From positions 331,219-395,218 of the forward strand of contig JAACJG010000001.1 in NCBI GenBank assembly GCA_009917695.1: 64,000 bases of DNA, read 5' to 3'. The position numbers were made by a program, and so were the translations under genes. Positions 52,301-60,561 of the stretch are shown here, one piece after another; within the stretch, counting starts at the first letter, position 1, and each line of letters begins with the position of its first letter. A model generated the notes under the pieces. The model made no database searches, had not been told where the DNA came from, and saw only the letters and a list, made by a program, of their open reading frames with translations. The DNA comes from Candidatus Rifleibacterium amylolyticum. GTDB taxonomy: Bacteria; Muiribacteriota; Ozemobacteria; Ozemobacterales; Ozemobacteraceae.

Positions 52301-55291
52301 TTGCCAGAAAGCGTTGCCAGTTCTCAGGTGATTGCTGTAGAGGCCGGCGGTGACAGCGGTTTGTCTGCTGGCTGGGTTTTTGCACTTGGTGCTTTGCTCG
52401 TAGCACTGCTGGCTGTAGGAGTTGTATCAGGCTGGCGAACCGTTGTTGAAGCGAAATATGATGCCGAAAAAGTGCGTGCGGTGGCAGAAAATCTTCGCCT
52501 GATCGAACAGCTTAAGTGTGACAGCGCGGTCAGAGTAGGTTTTGAAACTAACTGTTTCAGAATTACCGAATCTGTCGAAAGCCTGATGCAGAAGGCACAA
52601 AACCTTTCTCAATCAGAACTGGCAACAGCTGTCAGGGCTGCAATACTGTCGCAGGCTAATCCTGAAAGCCGGCCGACCAGATTCGCGGTATTTCTTTTCG
52701 ATCCTGATACGGCTGACAGCGACAAAGCAATCGTTGAGAAAATTCTCGTGGCAGAAGGCTGGAAAAGTGAGCAGCTACAGGCACTGCGTGATGAAGTGGA
52801 ATTTCGGCGTCGTCTCGATTTCAGGCCATGGAGCTATTGGATTCAGAACTCGGCATCTCCAGTTCTGAAGGAAATTTTTGGCAATCAGATATCTCAGGTC
52901 GTTCTACAGCGCGAACTGTTTTGTCGGGCGACCGAACTGCCATGCAACGGTAATCCGCAGTATTTTTACTGGGATTATCTAACGGTTGCAGAAGATGATG
53001 TGGCCGGCAATACTGATACAAACAGCGGCAAAGAAAAGCTTCGCAGGGTGCGGGGCATGGTAATGCTGGCGGTTGAGGCCGAGAAGATGAAAGACTCTGC
53101 GTCAGCTCTTGTAACCAGCTACCAGCAGGAGCAAAAGGCAATAGCACTTGTCTCCGGCAGCGGCACCATGCACTTTTCTTCTAATTTCCCACCGCTTCTG
53201 GCGGCAAGGCTGAAAGCTGGCAAAGCTTTGTCCGAGTCTGATTACCATCTCATAAACGAAGATGAGCTTAAAATTGGCAGACAGCAGTATCGTTTGCTGG
53301 TATGCCATCTTGCATCAAAGACGCCGCAGGTTGACACCGGATTTTTGATGGCTGGCGTGGCCTTTCTGGCTGGCATTCTTCTCTGGTACTGGTTCAAGAC
53401 GGTGCGTGGCGATACTCGCGCCAGTCGCTCGCTCGCGGCGCGCCTATGGCTTTTGTTGCTGTTGTCGGCGGTGGTGCCTCTGATCACTGTGTTTTTTGTT
53501 TTCAGCCTGTATCTTAACGAAGATTACAATGTCAGAATCTCGCAGACAAGGGCCGACCTCAATCGAACCAACGATTTGTTTGAGTTGCGCGAGAGTTTTG
53601 TTGATCCGCTTGCCTGGAAATTTGTGCGTGAGCACACGTTTTCGCCTGAAATGAGAGAAATTGCTGCCGAACTGGAGGTTGCTTCGGGATCTGCTTTAAC
53701 TGACCGCCTGGATCGGCTGGTTCGTTCCTGGTATAGTGATCACGAAAAAAGTGACCCGATGATCATCAATTATAATCCGCGAGATATCGCTGTGGCTGGA
53801 CGAAATGGCTGGGAATACGCGACTTCCGGTGGGGCGCAATCAGATACCAATACATTTGGTGTAATGCTCAAGCAGATTGCCAGAACCATAATGAAGAATC
53901 GAATTCAGACGCCAGTTGACAATGAAGGCATCGATGCGGCAGCAATTCAGGGAGAAATGGTTGTTGAAACCGGACTGCAGACTGTCAGATCACTGTTCGG
54001 CGATGATGTGTTTGTAAAACTGGCGAATGGTGTTGGTTTACCGGTGCTGATGAATGTTGTTGCCGGAACCGCCGGGCTGGTTATTCATGCCGTTCCAGAT
54101 ATCGAGACACCGAAATATGTCATGATCTGGCTTATAATGTTTGATTATGAAGGTTATATGGCCAGGATCGCAGCAGGATATCGCGGCGACTATCTGCTTA
54201 TGCCGGTCGAGGCACATCGTTACGGCAATGTTTTCAGACAGCAATACTACCGGGCACGGCATGAAATTGTGCAGATGGCTTCCTGGATCGCGTCGGCAAA
54301 TCTGCCGGTTTCCGGGCGTATCAACTACCAGGGTGCCTGGCATCTGGCCGAAGGGCGTCCAGGCGTTTCTCAGATAACTTCTTTGATGATCGGCCTGGCG
54401 CCAGAAGCGCCAATTGATCAGGCTATTTTCACAACCAAAATCGCATTTGTTCTGCTTATGGCCGGAATTCTTCTTTGCGTTCTACTTATTGCCCGAAGCG
54501 TCGCTGATGACATTCTGGTGCCAATAAGAAGTCTGATTTCTGGCATGCAGCAGGTTGTGAGAGAGAGTTACTCATTCCGCATCGAGAGCGCCAGAACCGA
54601 TGAGCTGGGTTCGCTGTGTTCTTCCTTTGACAGCATGATCAGAGGACTCGAAGAAAAGATGCTTATGGGGCGAATGTTGTCAAAAAGTGCGCAGAAGTTT
54701 TCGTTGCAGGAAGTTGATGTGGAAGGCAGCAGAAAAGACTTTGCGCTTCTATATGTCGGAATTCCCTCTTTTGAAGCCTGGATGACAGGTGCAGCCAAAG
54801 AATCACTGTTTGCCGATCTCAGAGAACAGGTGGCACTTGTTGCCAAAATTATCATCGCTGCCGGCGGTGACATCGACAAGGTTATTGGCGAAAAAATACT
54901 GGCAGTCTTTCATAGCGAGGGTAACCCGGCCGAAGCGGTGACCTCCGCCTGTCGGGCTGCTCTTCAGATCAACGCGGCCGAAGGGCGCGGCGCCCTGCCT
55001 TTTCCGACGGCGACGGCAGTCAATTATGGCACAGTCATTGCCGGCTTTCTCGGTGTCGGTGGCAAGCGCGATTTTACCGTGATCGGTGATGCTGTAAATG
55101 TTACTGCCCGCATCGAGGCTCAGGCCGAAGTTATGCGCTATCAGCGCTGTCTTGCTTCTGAGCTGGTTCTCGATCTTTTGCCGGCCGACGTTCTTGCCCG
55201 CGAACATGGCGAAGTTGAATTGAAAGGCAAGGCAAAGCCGATGAAGCTCTATCAGCTCACCACCAACAGCCCCAGCATCCTCGGCTATTGA
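49307..55291 (+). CDS. tandem double class III adenylate cyclase receptor (paralogue 3)
   Basis: About 1994 residues with the same double 4TM-HAMP-cyclase plan as the two genes at 2.7-14.7 kb but well diverged. Domain A has metal Asp802 and Asp846; the catalytic Asn is Lys925, while Arg929 is kept. Domain B has Gly1818 and Glu1862 in place of both metal Asp residues, and intact Lys1858, Thr1924, Asn1931 and Arg1935. Domain B therefore cannot bind the two metals and must act with domain A. ATG 49307 gives an N-terminus aligned with the paralogues; the frame opens at 49241. Unlike the other two it is monocistronic, transcribed divergently from the secreted cluster. The two extracytoplasmic regions per half differ most, suggesting a different ligand. 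Confidence 0.9.
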   Translation: MNTSNAQRQGQKQSGFLLIILCFLPLIALNIGWSFLDNIDYYWKTREQHEIANQEIESLAAGSEFSYQFARLAGQFAKTFKAAAESGIEADRLAQYVDEKARRVFRWPFPEYELFAFHIPADGNGGDILFMHSDLRPSRRMYVRVFEHLVRVSRGEDVSGAIGRQNEKLLARIIQNEAKSEIMARTQRGRASFAFYRFFPHWFLWDFFEVPGQGCYGYFLFSHNDEKRRTAAKLLALRDLRERSSSKGAFIPLYSGYGGAVMQEPLNRSKLFTGWAKNFISPVEKDLARWLQDGTPSVSRLGRYDVFSYLGKSHTHLTTLVMPVVEKRGRPLWLNWISIFVSSFLMLLLVRGILLGQWPETGIRLRFICTYLLVASLPVSLLIITAYSYVTQYRRAIHFQSATGLQSCLRQFDARKAQVNDQYRAAFAEMAEDQVLQKILTDNGAESVEARDRILSHFEGRSEPLPLLSFAIFDENGKGSRYYFGQSQSESDPAIEAFRYPIVQMLRRKMEVYEPGRAFAPLKMSSIQETSLEAYKSMTENDLVEEMDKRRSFPISRQIGAKIATQIHELIKINGRERFAVFLVWDDQALDEKIFQQSVNHFGLNSPEYMFLAYRVKPQGLEPIGIPGRDADAEVVGRAYHIAEQAYFRGSYVGSRAENLSIVAIPSKKYAHTVLVGATRHHDLEQSVAWRLFLLAGLLLLASFIVLFCAYLSARIILDPITGLRSALNRVAAGNLNIEITSRSLDELGRLCHEFSTMTRGLRERQKLASLLSDQAVEAISRSDETGKLVGESFNGVALVSDIRNFTGLCEEHSPDKITEMLNEHFAQMTEIISGQGGCIYKFIGDAIEAVFPEDDALEETASERAFRAASLMLLRLRSIDARRAAQQLFSYRIGVGLAYGQMHSGSIGSLETRLDYAILGEPLKTAARLEALSPINPAFPLIIDETVMKNLPESGLNFIRLENSSHQIAYSLSAIGEIQPAKISQVEKVLPADVAAKLPESVASSQVIAVEAGGDSGLSAGWVFALGALLVALLAVGVVSGWRTVVEAKYDAEKVRAVAENLRLIEQLKCDSAVRVGFETNCFRITESVESLMQKAQNLSQSELATAVRAAILSQANPESRPTRFAVFLFDPDTADSDKAIVEKILVAEGWKSEQLQALRDEVEFRRRLDFRPWSYWIQNSASPVLKEIFGNQISQVVLQRELFCRATELPCNGNPQYFYWDYLTVAEDDVAGNTDTNSGKEKLRRVRGMVMLAVEAEKMKDSASALVTSYQQEQKAIALVSGSGTMHFSSNFPPLLAARLKAGKALSESDYHLINEDELKIGRQQYRLLVCHLASKTPQVDTGFLMAGVAFLAGILLWYWFKTVRGDTRASRSLAARLWLLLLLSAVVPLITVFFVFSLYLNEDYNVRISQTRADLNRTNDLFELRESFVDPLAWKFVREHTFSPEMREIAAELEVASGSALTDRLDRLVRSWYSDHEKSDPMIINYNPRDIAVAGRNGWEYATSGGAQSDTNTFGVMLKQIARTIMKNRIQTPVDNEGIDAAAIQGEMVVETGLQTVRSLFGDDVFVKLANGVGLPVLMNVVAGTAGLVIHAVPDIETPKYVMIWLIMFDYEGYMARIAAGYRGDYLLMPVEAHRYGNVFRQQYYRARHEIVQMASWIASANLPVSGRINYQGAWHLAEGRPGVSQITSLMIGLAPEAPIDQAIFTTKIAFVLLMAGILLCVLLIARSVADDILVPIRSLISGMQQVVRESYSFRIESARTDELGSLCSSFDSMIRGLEEKMLMGRMLSKSAQKFSLQEVDVEGSRKDFALLYVGIPSFEAWMTGAAKESLFADLREQVALVAKIIIAAGGDIDKVIGEKILAVFHSEGNPAEAVTSACRAALQINAAEGRGALPFPTATAVNYGTVIAGFLGVGGKRDFTVIGDAVNVTARIEAQAEVMRYQRCLASELVLDLLPADVLAREHGEVELKGKAKPMKLYQLTTNSPSILGY

Positions 55292-55309
55292 TAAAGGTTC
55301 CTATTGTTT

Positions 55310-55420
55310 GTCATCCTGCCCGCTGCGAGGTCGCAGGATCCAGAAGATCCCTAGACGCTTGTTTTAAACCAGTCATTGCGAGGAGTTCTGCTCAGCAGAA
55401 CGACGAAGCAATCTCAATGT
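55310..55420. repeat. two dispersed palindromic repeats (REP-like), copies 2 and 3
   Basis: The first (55310-55345) carries TCATCCTGCCCGCTGCGAGGTCGCAGGATCC, whose GCAGGATCC half matches the repeat at 1201-1242 (given in outline as two halves). The second (55372-55419) is GTCATTGCGAGGAG, an inverted TTCTGCTcAGCAGAA, then ACGAAGCAATCTCA. Both are intergenic, in the 490-base space before the helicase gene. Confidence 0.6.
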
Positions 55421-55491
55421 TCATGGCAACAGCCTGTTTAAAACAGTGAGATTAGCTCAGAGCTGGCTTTTTGGCCATGGATGGCCTTATA

Positions 55492-55540
55492 CATTTGCGC
55501 CACAGGAATGGCGCGCAAATGTGATGCCTTCGGCATTCAC
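55492..55540. other. pair of hairpins in the leader region of the helicase gene
   Basis: CATTTGCGC (55492-55500) pairs perfectly with GCGCAAATG (55513-55521), loop 12. Immediately after, GTGATGCC (55521-55528) pairs with GGCATTCAC (55532-55540), loop 3 with one bulge. The rest of 55292-55779 holds the repeats listed and no gene. Possible 5'-leader structure or 3'-end structure; no T-run follows. Confidence 0.4.
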
Positions 55541-55779
55541 GCTGTTAGCAGCATCGGATCATGGAAAAGTAGGCGTTTGCCATGCGGTCGGATTTTAATT
55601 GTTGCTTTAAATCGGTGTTTGCTGTATCATCATTTTCAGTTGCAGCGAATTCTGTGATTTTGCAGATTTATCGCTGTTGATCCGGGCGGTTTTTCACCGG
55701 CTAAAAAACCAGGCCCTTTCGCTCAGCCGGCATAATCGGTTTGAGCTCATACTTCCACCGAACAGAAACGGATATTTTA

Positions 55780-57252
55780 ATGACCACGTCAACGCATTTT
55801 AGACATTCAACCAAACACACTTCTCGTAACCAGACTTCTCGCACCGCGATACAGCCTCGCGAAACTGCCCGGGTCAGCCCGGAAAAAAATGCGACTCCTG
55901 CTGAAATCACCAGGCCAGCGGATAGTCACGGTATCGCACCGATATTTACAGCTCTTCACCCCGATCTTCAGCGCGCAATTGCCCGGGTCGGCTTTACCTC
56001 GCCAACACCGATTCAGCAGAGCGCTATTCCTCTGGTTATCAATGGCCGGGACATTCTCGCCAGTTCGATGACCGGAAGCGGCAAAACCGCAGCTTTTCTG
56101 CTGCCGATAATGCATCGCATCATCGCCAGTCGTGAAAACGAAAAGAAAACCACCGGCCGCATCACGCCAAAGATTCGGGCACTGGTTCTCACCCCGACCC
56201 GCGAACTGGCTGCCCAGATCTGCCAGCATTTCAACGATCTCGCACAGTGCAGTGACCTCAGTTGCGCCGCGATATTTGGCGGAGTCAGCATGCTGCCGCA
56301 GGAGCGCGCATTCAGGCATCCGGTCGATATAATGGTGGCAACACCAGGTCGTCTGCTCGACCATTTTACCCGCGAATACGGCAAAATGCCGCATCTTGAA
56401 TACCTCGTGCTCGACGAAGCCGATCGTATGCTCGATATGGGCTTCCTGCCTGACATCAGGCGCGTTCTCAAAGCTCTGCCGACACGCCAGCGCCAGACCC
56501 TGCTGTTCTCAGCCACCCTGCCTGAACCGATCGTTGTGCTCGCCAAAGATATGCTCAACAACCCGGCTTCAGTTGATATTGAACGACCTCAGATCACCGC
56601 TACCGGTATCGAACACAAGGCGTTCAAGGTAAGAGACGAATTGAAGCAGGAACTGCTGATCAACATCATCGATCAGCACCAGATTCGCAGCGCCATCATC
56701 TTTACCCGCACCAAGCATCGCGCCAAGCGTCTGGCACAGTTTCTCGACCGCAAAAATGTTGCGACCGACTGCATTCATGGCAATCGTAGTCAGCTGCAGC
56801 GCACCAAAGCCCTCGAAGATTTCCGTAATGGCAAGATCAGAGTGCTTGTCGCCACTGATATCGCATCACGCGGCATCGACGTCGAAGCCGTATCACATGT
56901 CGTCAATTTCGATGTTCCGCATGTCGTCGAAGATTACGTGCATCGTGCCGGCCGCACTGCCCGCGCTAACATGACCGGCTACTCATACACTCTGATCTCT
57001 GCTGATGAAATGTATGATTTCAGCCAGATCGAACGCACGATCAAGACACGCATCGAGCAGGTCAGACTCGAGAACTTCGATTACAACTCGAAGCCGGCCG
57101 AAGCTCTCGAAATCCCGATCGCACAGCGTATCGCCGAAATTCGTGCCTACAAAGCCGCCTGCCGTGCCCGCGCCGCCGCCAAACAGCAGCGCAAGGGCCA
57201 GCAGCCGCCTCCACCAGCTCCCAAACAGAGCCGCGCCTATCGCAAATATTGA
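55780..57252 (+). CDS. DEAD-box RNA helicase (RhlE-like)
   Basis: A 490-residue ATP-dependent RNA helicase. A basic Ser/Thr-rich N-terminus (~55) is followed by the Q motif (PTPIQ), motif I ASSMTGSGKTAAF, Ia PTRELA, Ib TPGR, motif II LDEADRMLDMGF, motif III SAT, and the C-terminal RecA domain with IIFTRTK, ATDIASRGIDV and HRAGRTAR. A Lys/Gln/Pro-rich tail (~40) may bind RNA. It is closest in type to RhlE. ATG 55780 is used; a TTG at 55741 is upstream in frame but unsupported. The long leader with hairpins might allow cold or post-transcriptional control, as for other helicases, but nothing proves it. Confidence 0.92.
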   Translation: MTTSTHFRHSTKHTSRNQTSRTAIQPRETARVSPEKNATPAEITRPADSHGIAPIFTALHPDLQRAIARVGFTSPTPIQQSAIPLVINGRDILASSMTGSGKTAAFLLPIMHRIIASRENEKKTTGRITPKIRALVLTPTRELAAQICQHFNDLAQCSDLSCAAIFGGVSMLPQERAFRHPVDIMVATPGRLLDHFTREYGKMPHLEYLVLDEADRMLDMGFLPDIRRVLKALPTRQRQTLLFSATLPEPIVVLAKDMLNNPASVDIERPQITATGIEHKAFKVRDELKQELLINIIDQHQIRSAIIFTRTKHRAKRLAQFLDRKNVATDCIHGNRSQLQRTKALEDFRNGKIRVLVATDIASRGIDVEAVSHVVNFDVPHVVEDYVHRAGRTARANMTGYSYTLISADEMYDFSQIERTIKTRIEQVRLENFDYNSKPAEALEIPIAQRIAEIRAYKAACRARAAAKQQRKGQQPPPPAPKQSRAYRKY

Positions 57253-57266
57253 TTTGACCTGACAAG

Positions 57267-57304
57267 CCGGGCTGTCGCACAAAACGTGTAACAGCCCGGT
57301 TTTT
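57267..57304. terminator. bidirectional intrinsic terminator
   Basis: CCGGGCTGT pairs with ACAGCCCGG across a 15-base loop, followed by five T (plus strand), 14 bases past the helicase stop. It lies between convergent genes; on the other strand the T-run is weaker. Confidence 0.85.
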
Positions 57305-57318
57305 GCACAGATTTGAAT

Positions 57319-58739
57319 TTATCTTTTGCCGAAGATTTTGAGGCAGTTTTTTGATTTGAGTTCGCTGGCAGTTTGTCTTGGGGTTTTGTCGGCTCTGGTT
57401 CTGATGTCGGGGTTGCCGCCCTTGTGAATGCAGACCCTGGCAAGCGCTTCGTTGTCATTGAAGGCGGCCTGGTGCAGCAGGGTGTGTCCCTGTTTGTCCG
57501 AGGCGTCAATTCGGCACCTTCGTCGATCAGCAGCGAAATGAGCGACGTGCCCCATGCTGGCGCGATATTCTCGGTGAACAGCAGGCCGGCGAGGCGCAGT
57601 GGAGTTTCGCCATCATTGTTGCGGTGATGAATATCGGCACCGGCCTTGATCAACCTGAGTACCAGCCTGCCGTCAGCTTTGCGGGTGGCCAGATGGTGCA
57701 AAACCGTCCAGCCTCTGGCGTCGGCGCGGGTGACATCAGCGCCGGCTGCAAGCAGCAGATCGGCAATGTCAATGTTGGCGGCCTGCATCAGCAGAGTTAT
57801 GCCAGAATCATCGATAACCGAGTTGGCATCGAGTCCTTTGCTCAGCAAATCCTTGACGGTTTCGGCATCGCCACTGGAAGCAGCAGCTGACAGCTGCATC
57901 AGATCATTCATGTAGTTGTCAAAACTCATGTTTTGTTTATGCCTGTCGAAATCGTCGGCAGGTATATTGAAAATATTGCTGTCGGGGGTTCTGGGAGAAG
58001 CCAGTGCCGGTTCGCCCTTGTCGGCGACCTTTACTCCGGAAGCTCCTTTAAGTTCGGCAGCTATGGCAGAGCCAGCCGGAGCATAGCTCATTGCTGACTT
58101 CGTGTCTTTGTTCTGCAGGCTGGGATTGGCGCCTTTCGCCAGCAACAGCCTTACCAGAGCCATATCATTCCGGCGACACGCTATCATCAGCGGCGTCTCC
58201 ATTGATTCGTCGAAACTGTCGATATGGGCGCCGCAGTCGAGAAGGGCTCGAACGGTAGCCAGCGTCTGATCAGATTCATTCTGATTGCCGGCATTAATCA
58301 TAACGACACGGTTCAGGGCGTAGTTCATGCGGTATTCATAATTCGGATCGGCTCCGTAAGTCAGCAACAGTGGCATAACTTCAGCAAAACTGTCGTTGTC
58401 GGCCGCTTCAACCAGCGCCTCGCTGAGCGCACGTTTTTCACCTTGCAAGGCGCATCCCTCAATCACCTGTCTGACAATTTCAGCCGCACCGTATCTTGCC
58501 ACATGCCTGACATAATGTGTAGCGTTGTTTCTTATCGCCTCACGCAGTTTTGCGCCACCTCTTTTGAGAACTCTGGCAACCTCTGCAGACTGGTTGTTCT
58601 TAATAGCATCATTGAGATTTTTTTCCAGGTCATTCGCAAAGCAGTTTGCAGTTGTACTGAGAATTAAGAGTAAAAGCGCTGGAATAGCTAACGCAAGTTT
58701 TACAAGATGGACTTTTCTGGCTAACGGGGTGTTTTTCAT
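57319..58739 (-). CDS. secreted ankyrin-repeat protein, frameshifted near the C-terminus
   Basis: A signal peptide (about 1-33) is followed by ankyrin repeats over most of the protein; the clearest read as LVRLLLAKGANPSLQNKDT and VTRADARGWTVLHHLA. ATG 58739 has GGAGG six bases upstream. At 57511-57512 the frame breaks: ...LLIDEGA should run into IDASDKQGHTLLHQAAFNDN, which lies in another frame and continues through two more repeats to TAA 57319-57321. One missing base between GCC and ATT explains it. Without correction the frame reads a Pro/Thr-rich nonsense tail to 57237, through the terminator. The intact protein would be about 473 residues. It may be a periplasmic protein-binding protein; the break is a recent mutation or an assembly error. 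Confidence 0.75.
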
Positions 58740-59212
58740 CTGGTTCCTCCAAGATCTTTTCAACTCTGATTATACAAAAGCCAGCTGGCAGGATTCCAAT
58801 AATTTGTTTCTCAACAACTTTCCATTTGATTGCCAGGACAGTTTTCCACAGTCGCCCTCAGGATGGGGGTGATACGTGGTCTCGTCAGAATTGAATTACC
58901 CGGGTAATTTGCTCAGATTACTCAGATAATTCTCGGAAAAATGCAGGAACAGGAAAATGAAAACCTCTTAATAATCTGCGGTAATCCTGTAATCTACGGG
59001 ATAAAGTCTTTCCAGTTTCTAAACAGCATTTACACAAATTTTGTAACGTTGTCGCCGGGTTACGCTTGATATGCCGGTATGGCAAAGTCTTTATACTGCC
59101 TGACAAAAAAAGTGACAGCCGAATGAAATGTTACTTATTTGGTGATGGATTCAAAATACTGCGATGTGATAGATTAATAGAGTAGAGTTTTAATTCCTTG
59201 TCGGAGGTTGCC
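58740..59212. other. intergenic region with a 16-bp perfect palindrome
   Basis: About 470 bases between divergent genes. AATTACCCGGGTAATT at 58895-58910 is a perfect palindrome, followed by near-repeats CTCAGATTA and CTCAGATAA (58913-58930 approx). It may be an operator for one or both genes; no promoter could be fixed. Confidence 0.4.
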
Positions 59213-60301
59213 GTGTATATGCGCAAAGCGTTGTTCGTGATGGCGATAATCCTTTGTTTGAGCTCGTCTTTGCTGGCTCAGACCCCAACGGTCTGGAAGG
59301 AACTTTTTCCTCTCGGGCTTATTAACAGCGATGGCAAAGAAGTCACGCTCGACACCTTGAACGGAAAATACATTGGAATTTACTTTGCCGGCCAATGGTG
59401 TAGCGGCTGTCGAGCTTTTTCGCCGCAGCTTGTACCATTTCGCAACGACCACGCCGACCAGTTTGAAGTTGTTTATGTCAGCTCAGACAAAAGTAAAACG
59501 GCCCAGTTCGCATATATGAAAGAAGCTGGCATGCCATGGCCGACTCTCGAGTTTCGTTCAAAACCCGCATTGGCGCTGAAGTCAAGATTTGAAGTCACTA
59601 CTATTCCGACGCTGATAGTTCTTTCACCGACAGGCGAGCTGATCACCCGCGATGGTCGGGCCGATGTTCAGAATTCACCGGCTGATGCAATGGCTAAATG
59701 GCAGGGCACAACACCTTCGCCGCTGCCATATTCATTTGCAGCAGTTTCAAATGCTGGAGCTTCAGATCGGCTTGTACATCTTGACCGCCAGATTATCGAT
59801 GAAGTGAATACTCTGCGCGCGATTCCCAAACAGGGCTGGATCAAAGGAACGGTCGGCGGTAAAGAGTATTTTGTCGCTTTCGATCGCACCGCCTGGACAA
59901 TTAAGGGAAATGTCGGCGATAAACCAATTGATATTAAGATAGATCATGACAAGAAGACGATTCAGGGCTATTCGCATGATTCCGGAGTAGATCTGGCTTT
60001 TACCTGGTCTGCTGAGGAATATGGTCTTGAAGGCGATGTATATGGCTACCCATACTGGCTGACCATTAACTGGCCCAGCAAAAATGCCATGGGTGGCCTC
60101 AGTTGCTCGATGCTCGAGTTCAATTGGGATATGGATGCCGGCGTTATCACAGGTTTTCTTGCTGACCGCAAGGCTGACTTGAAATATGATAAAGTTACCG
60201 GTCGGCTGAGCGGCGATTTCTTTAACCGCAAACTCGATCTGCAGATCACCAATCTTGACCTGCACGATTTCATTCAACACGCCTACCTGTTCCTGAAATA
60301 A
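59213..60301 (+). CDS. exported thioredoxin-like protein with a C-terminal beta domain
   Basis: A 362-residue protein. A GTG at 59213, five bases after GGAGG, is preferred over ATG 59219. A signal peptide is followed by a thioredoxin fold of the nucleoredoxin/TlpA type (about 27-160): the active site is Trp-Cys-Ser-Gly-Cys in FAGQWCSGCRAFSP, with the cis-Pro in VTTIPTLIV. It should reduce or exchange disulfides in the periplasm. The C-terminal ~180 residues are Gly/Asp-rich beta strands with no family I know. No cytochrome-maturation or DsbD gene is adjacent, so the partner is unknown. A strong terminator follows. Confidence 0.82.
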   Translation: MYMRKALFVMAIILCLSSSLLAQTPTVWKELFPLGLINSDGKEVTLDTLNGKYIGIYFAGQWCSGCRAFSPQLVPFRNDHADQFEVVYVSSDKSKTAQFAYMKEAGMPWPTLEFRSKPALALKSRFEVTTIPTLIVLSPTGELITRDGRADVQNSPADAMAKWQGTTPSPLPYSFAAVSNAGASDRLVHLDRQIIDEVNTLRAIPKQGWIKGTVGGKEYFVAFDRTAWTIKGNVGDKPIDIKIDHDKKTIQGYSHDSGVDLAFTWSAEEYGLEGDVYGYPYWLTINWPSKNAMGGLSCSMLEFNWDMDAGVITGFLADRKADLKYDKVTGRLSGDFFNRKLDLQITNLDLHDFIQHAYLFLK

Positions 60302-60328
60302 CCTTTTCGACACAGCAGAACACTAAAA

Positions 60329-60364
60329 CTGGCGCCGGCAGCGAATGCCGGCGCCAGCTTTTTA
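60329..60364 (+). terminator. intrinsic terminator
   Basis: CTGGCGCCGGCA / TGCCGGCGCCAG (12-bp perfect stem, 5-base loop) followed by CTTTTT, about 30 bases after the thioredoxin-like gene. Confidence 0.92.
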
Positions 60365-60379
60365 AAGCCGAATCAAGTC

Positions 60380-60458
60380 ATCATCCTTCGCGTAGTCGCA
60401 GGATCCAGAATGGCTATGAAAAATGGATTCTGTGGCTTTGCTCCGCGCAGAGTGACAG
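60380..60458. repeat. dispersed palindromic repeat (REP-like), copy 4
   Basis: TCATCCTTCGCGTAGTCGCA with GGATCCAGAA at 60380-60410, then a second related half GGATTCTGTGGCTTTGCTCC with GCGCAGAGTGACAG to 60458. It matches the repeat cores at 1201-1242 and 55310-55345 and again lies between genes. Confidence 0.6.
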
Positions 60459-60561
60459 CGAGGATTCTGTATATCTTTGTTGGTTGGCAAAGAGTGCTGG
60501 TGATGCTATTATCTTAGCAAAGTACGCAGGTGCGCAAAAATTTGTCGATCCGGAGGACGTT

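Noticed and set aside
55449-55490. GATTAGCTCAGAGCTGG resembles the D-arm of a tRNA.
   Set aside because: No acceptor stem, anticodon arm or T-arm (GTTCGAATC) can be formed around it.
57237-57318. Extension of the ankyrin gene to a stop at 57237.
   Set aside because: It arises only from the frameshift, runs through the helicase terminator and loses the ankyrin pattern.
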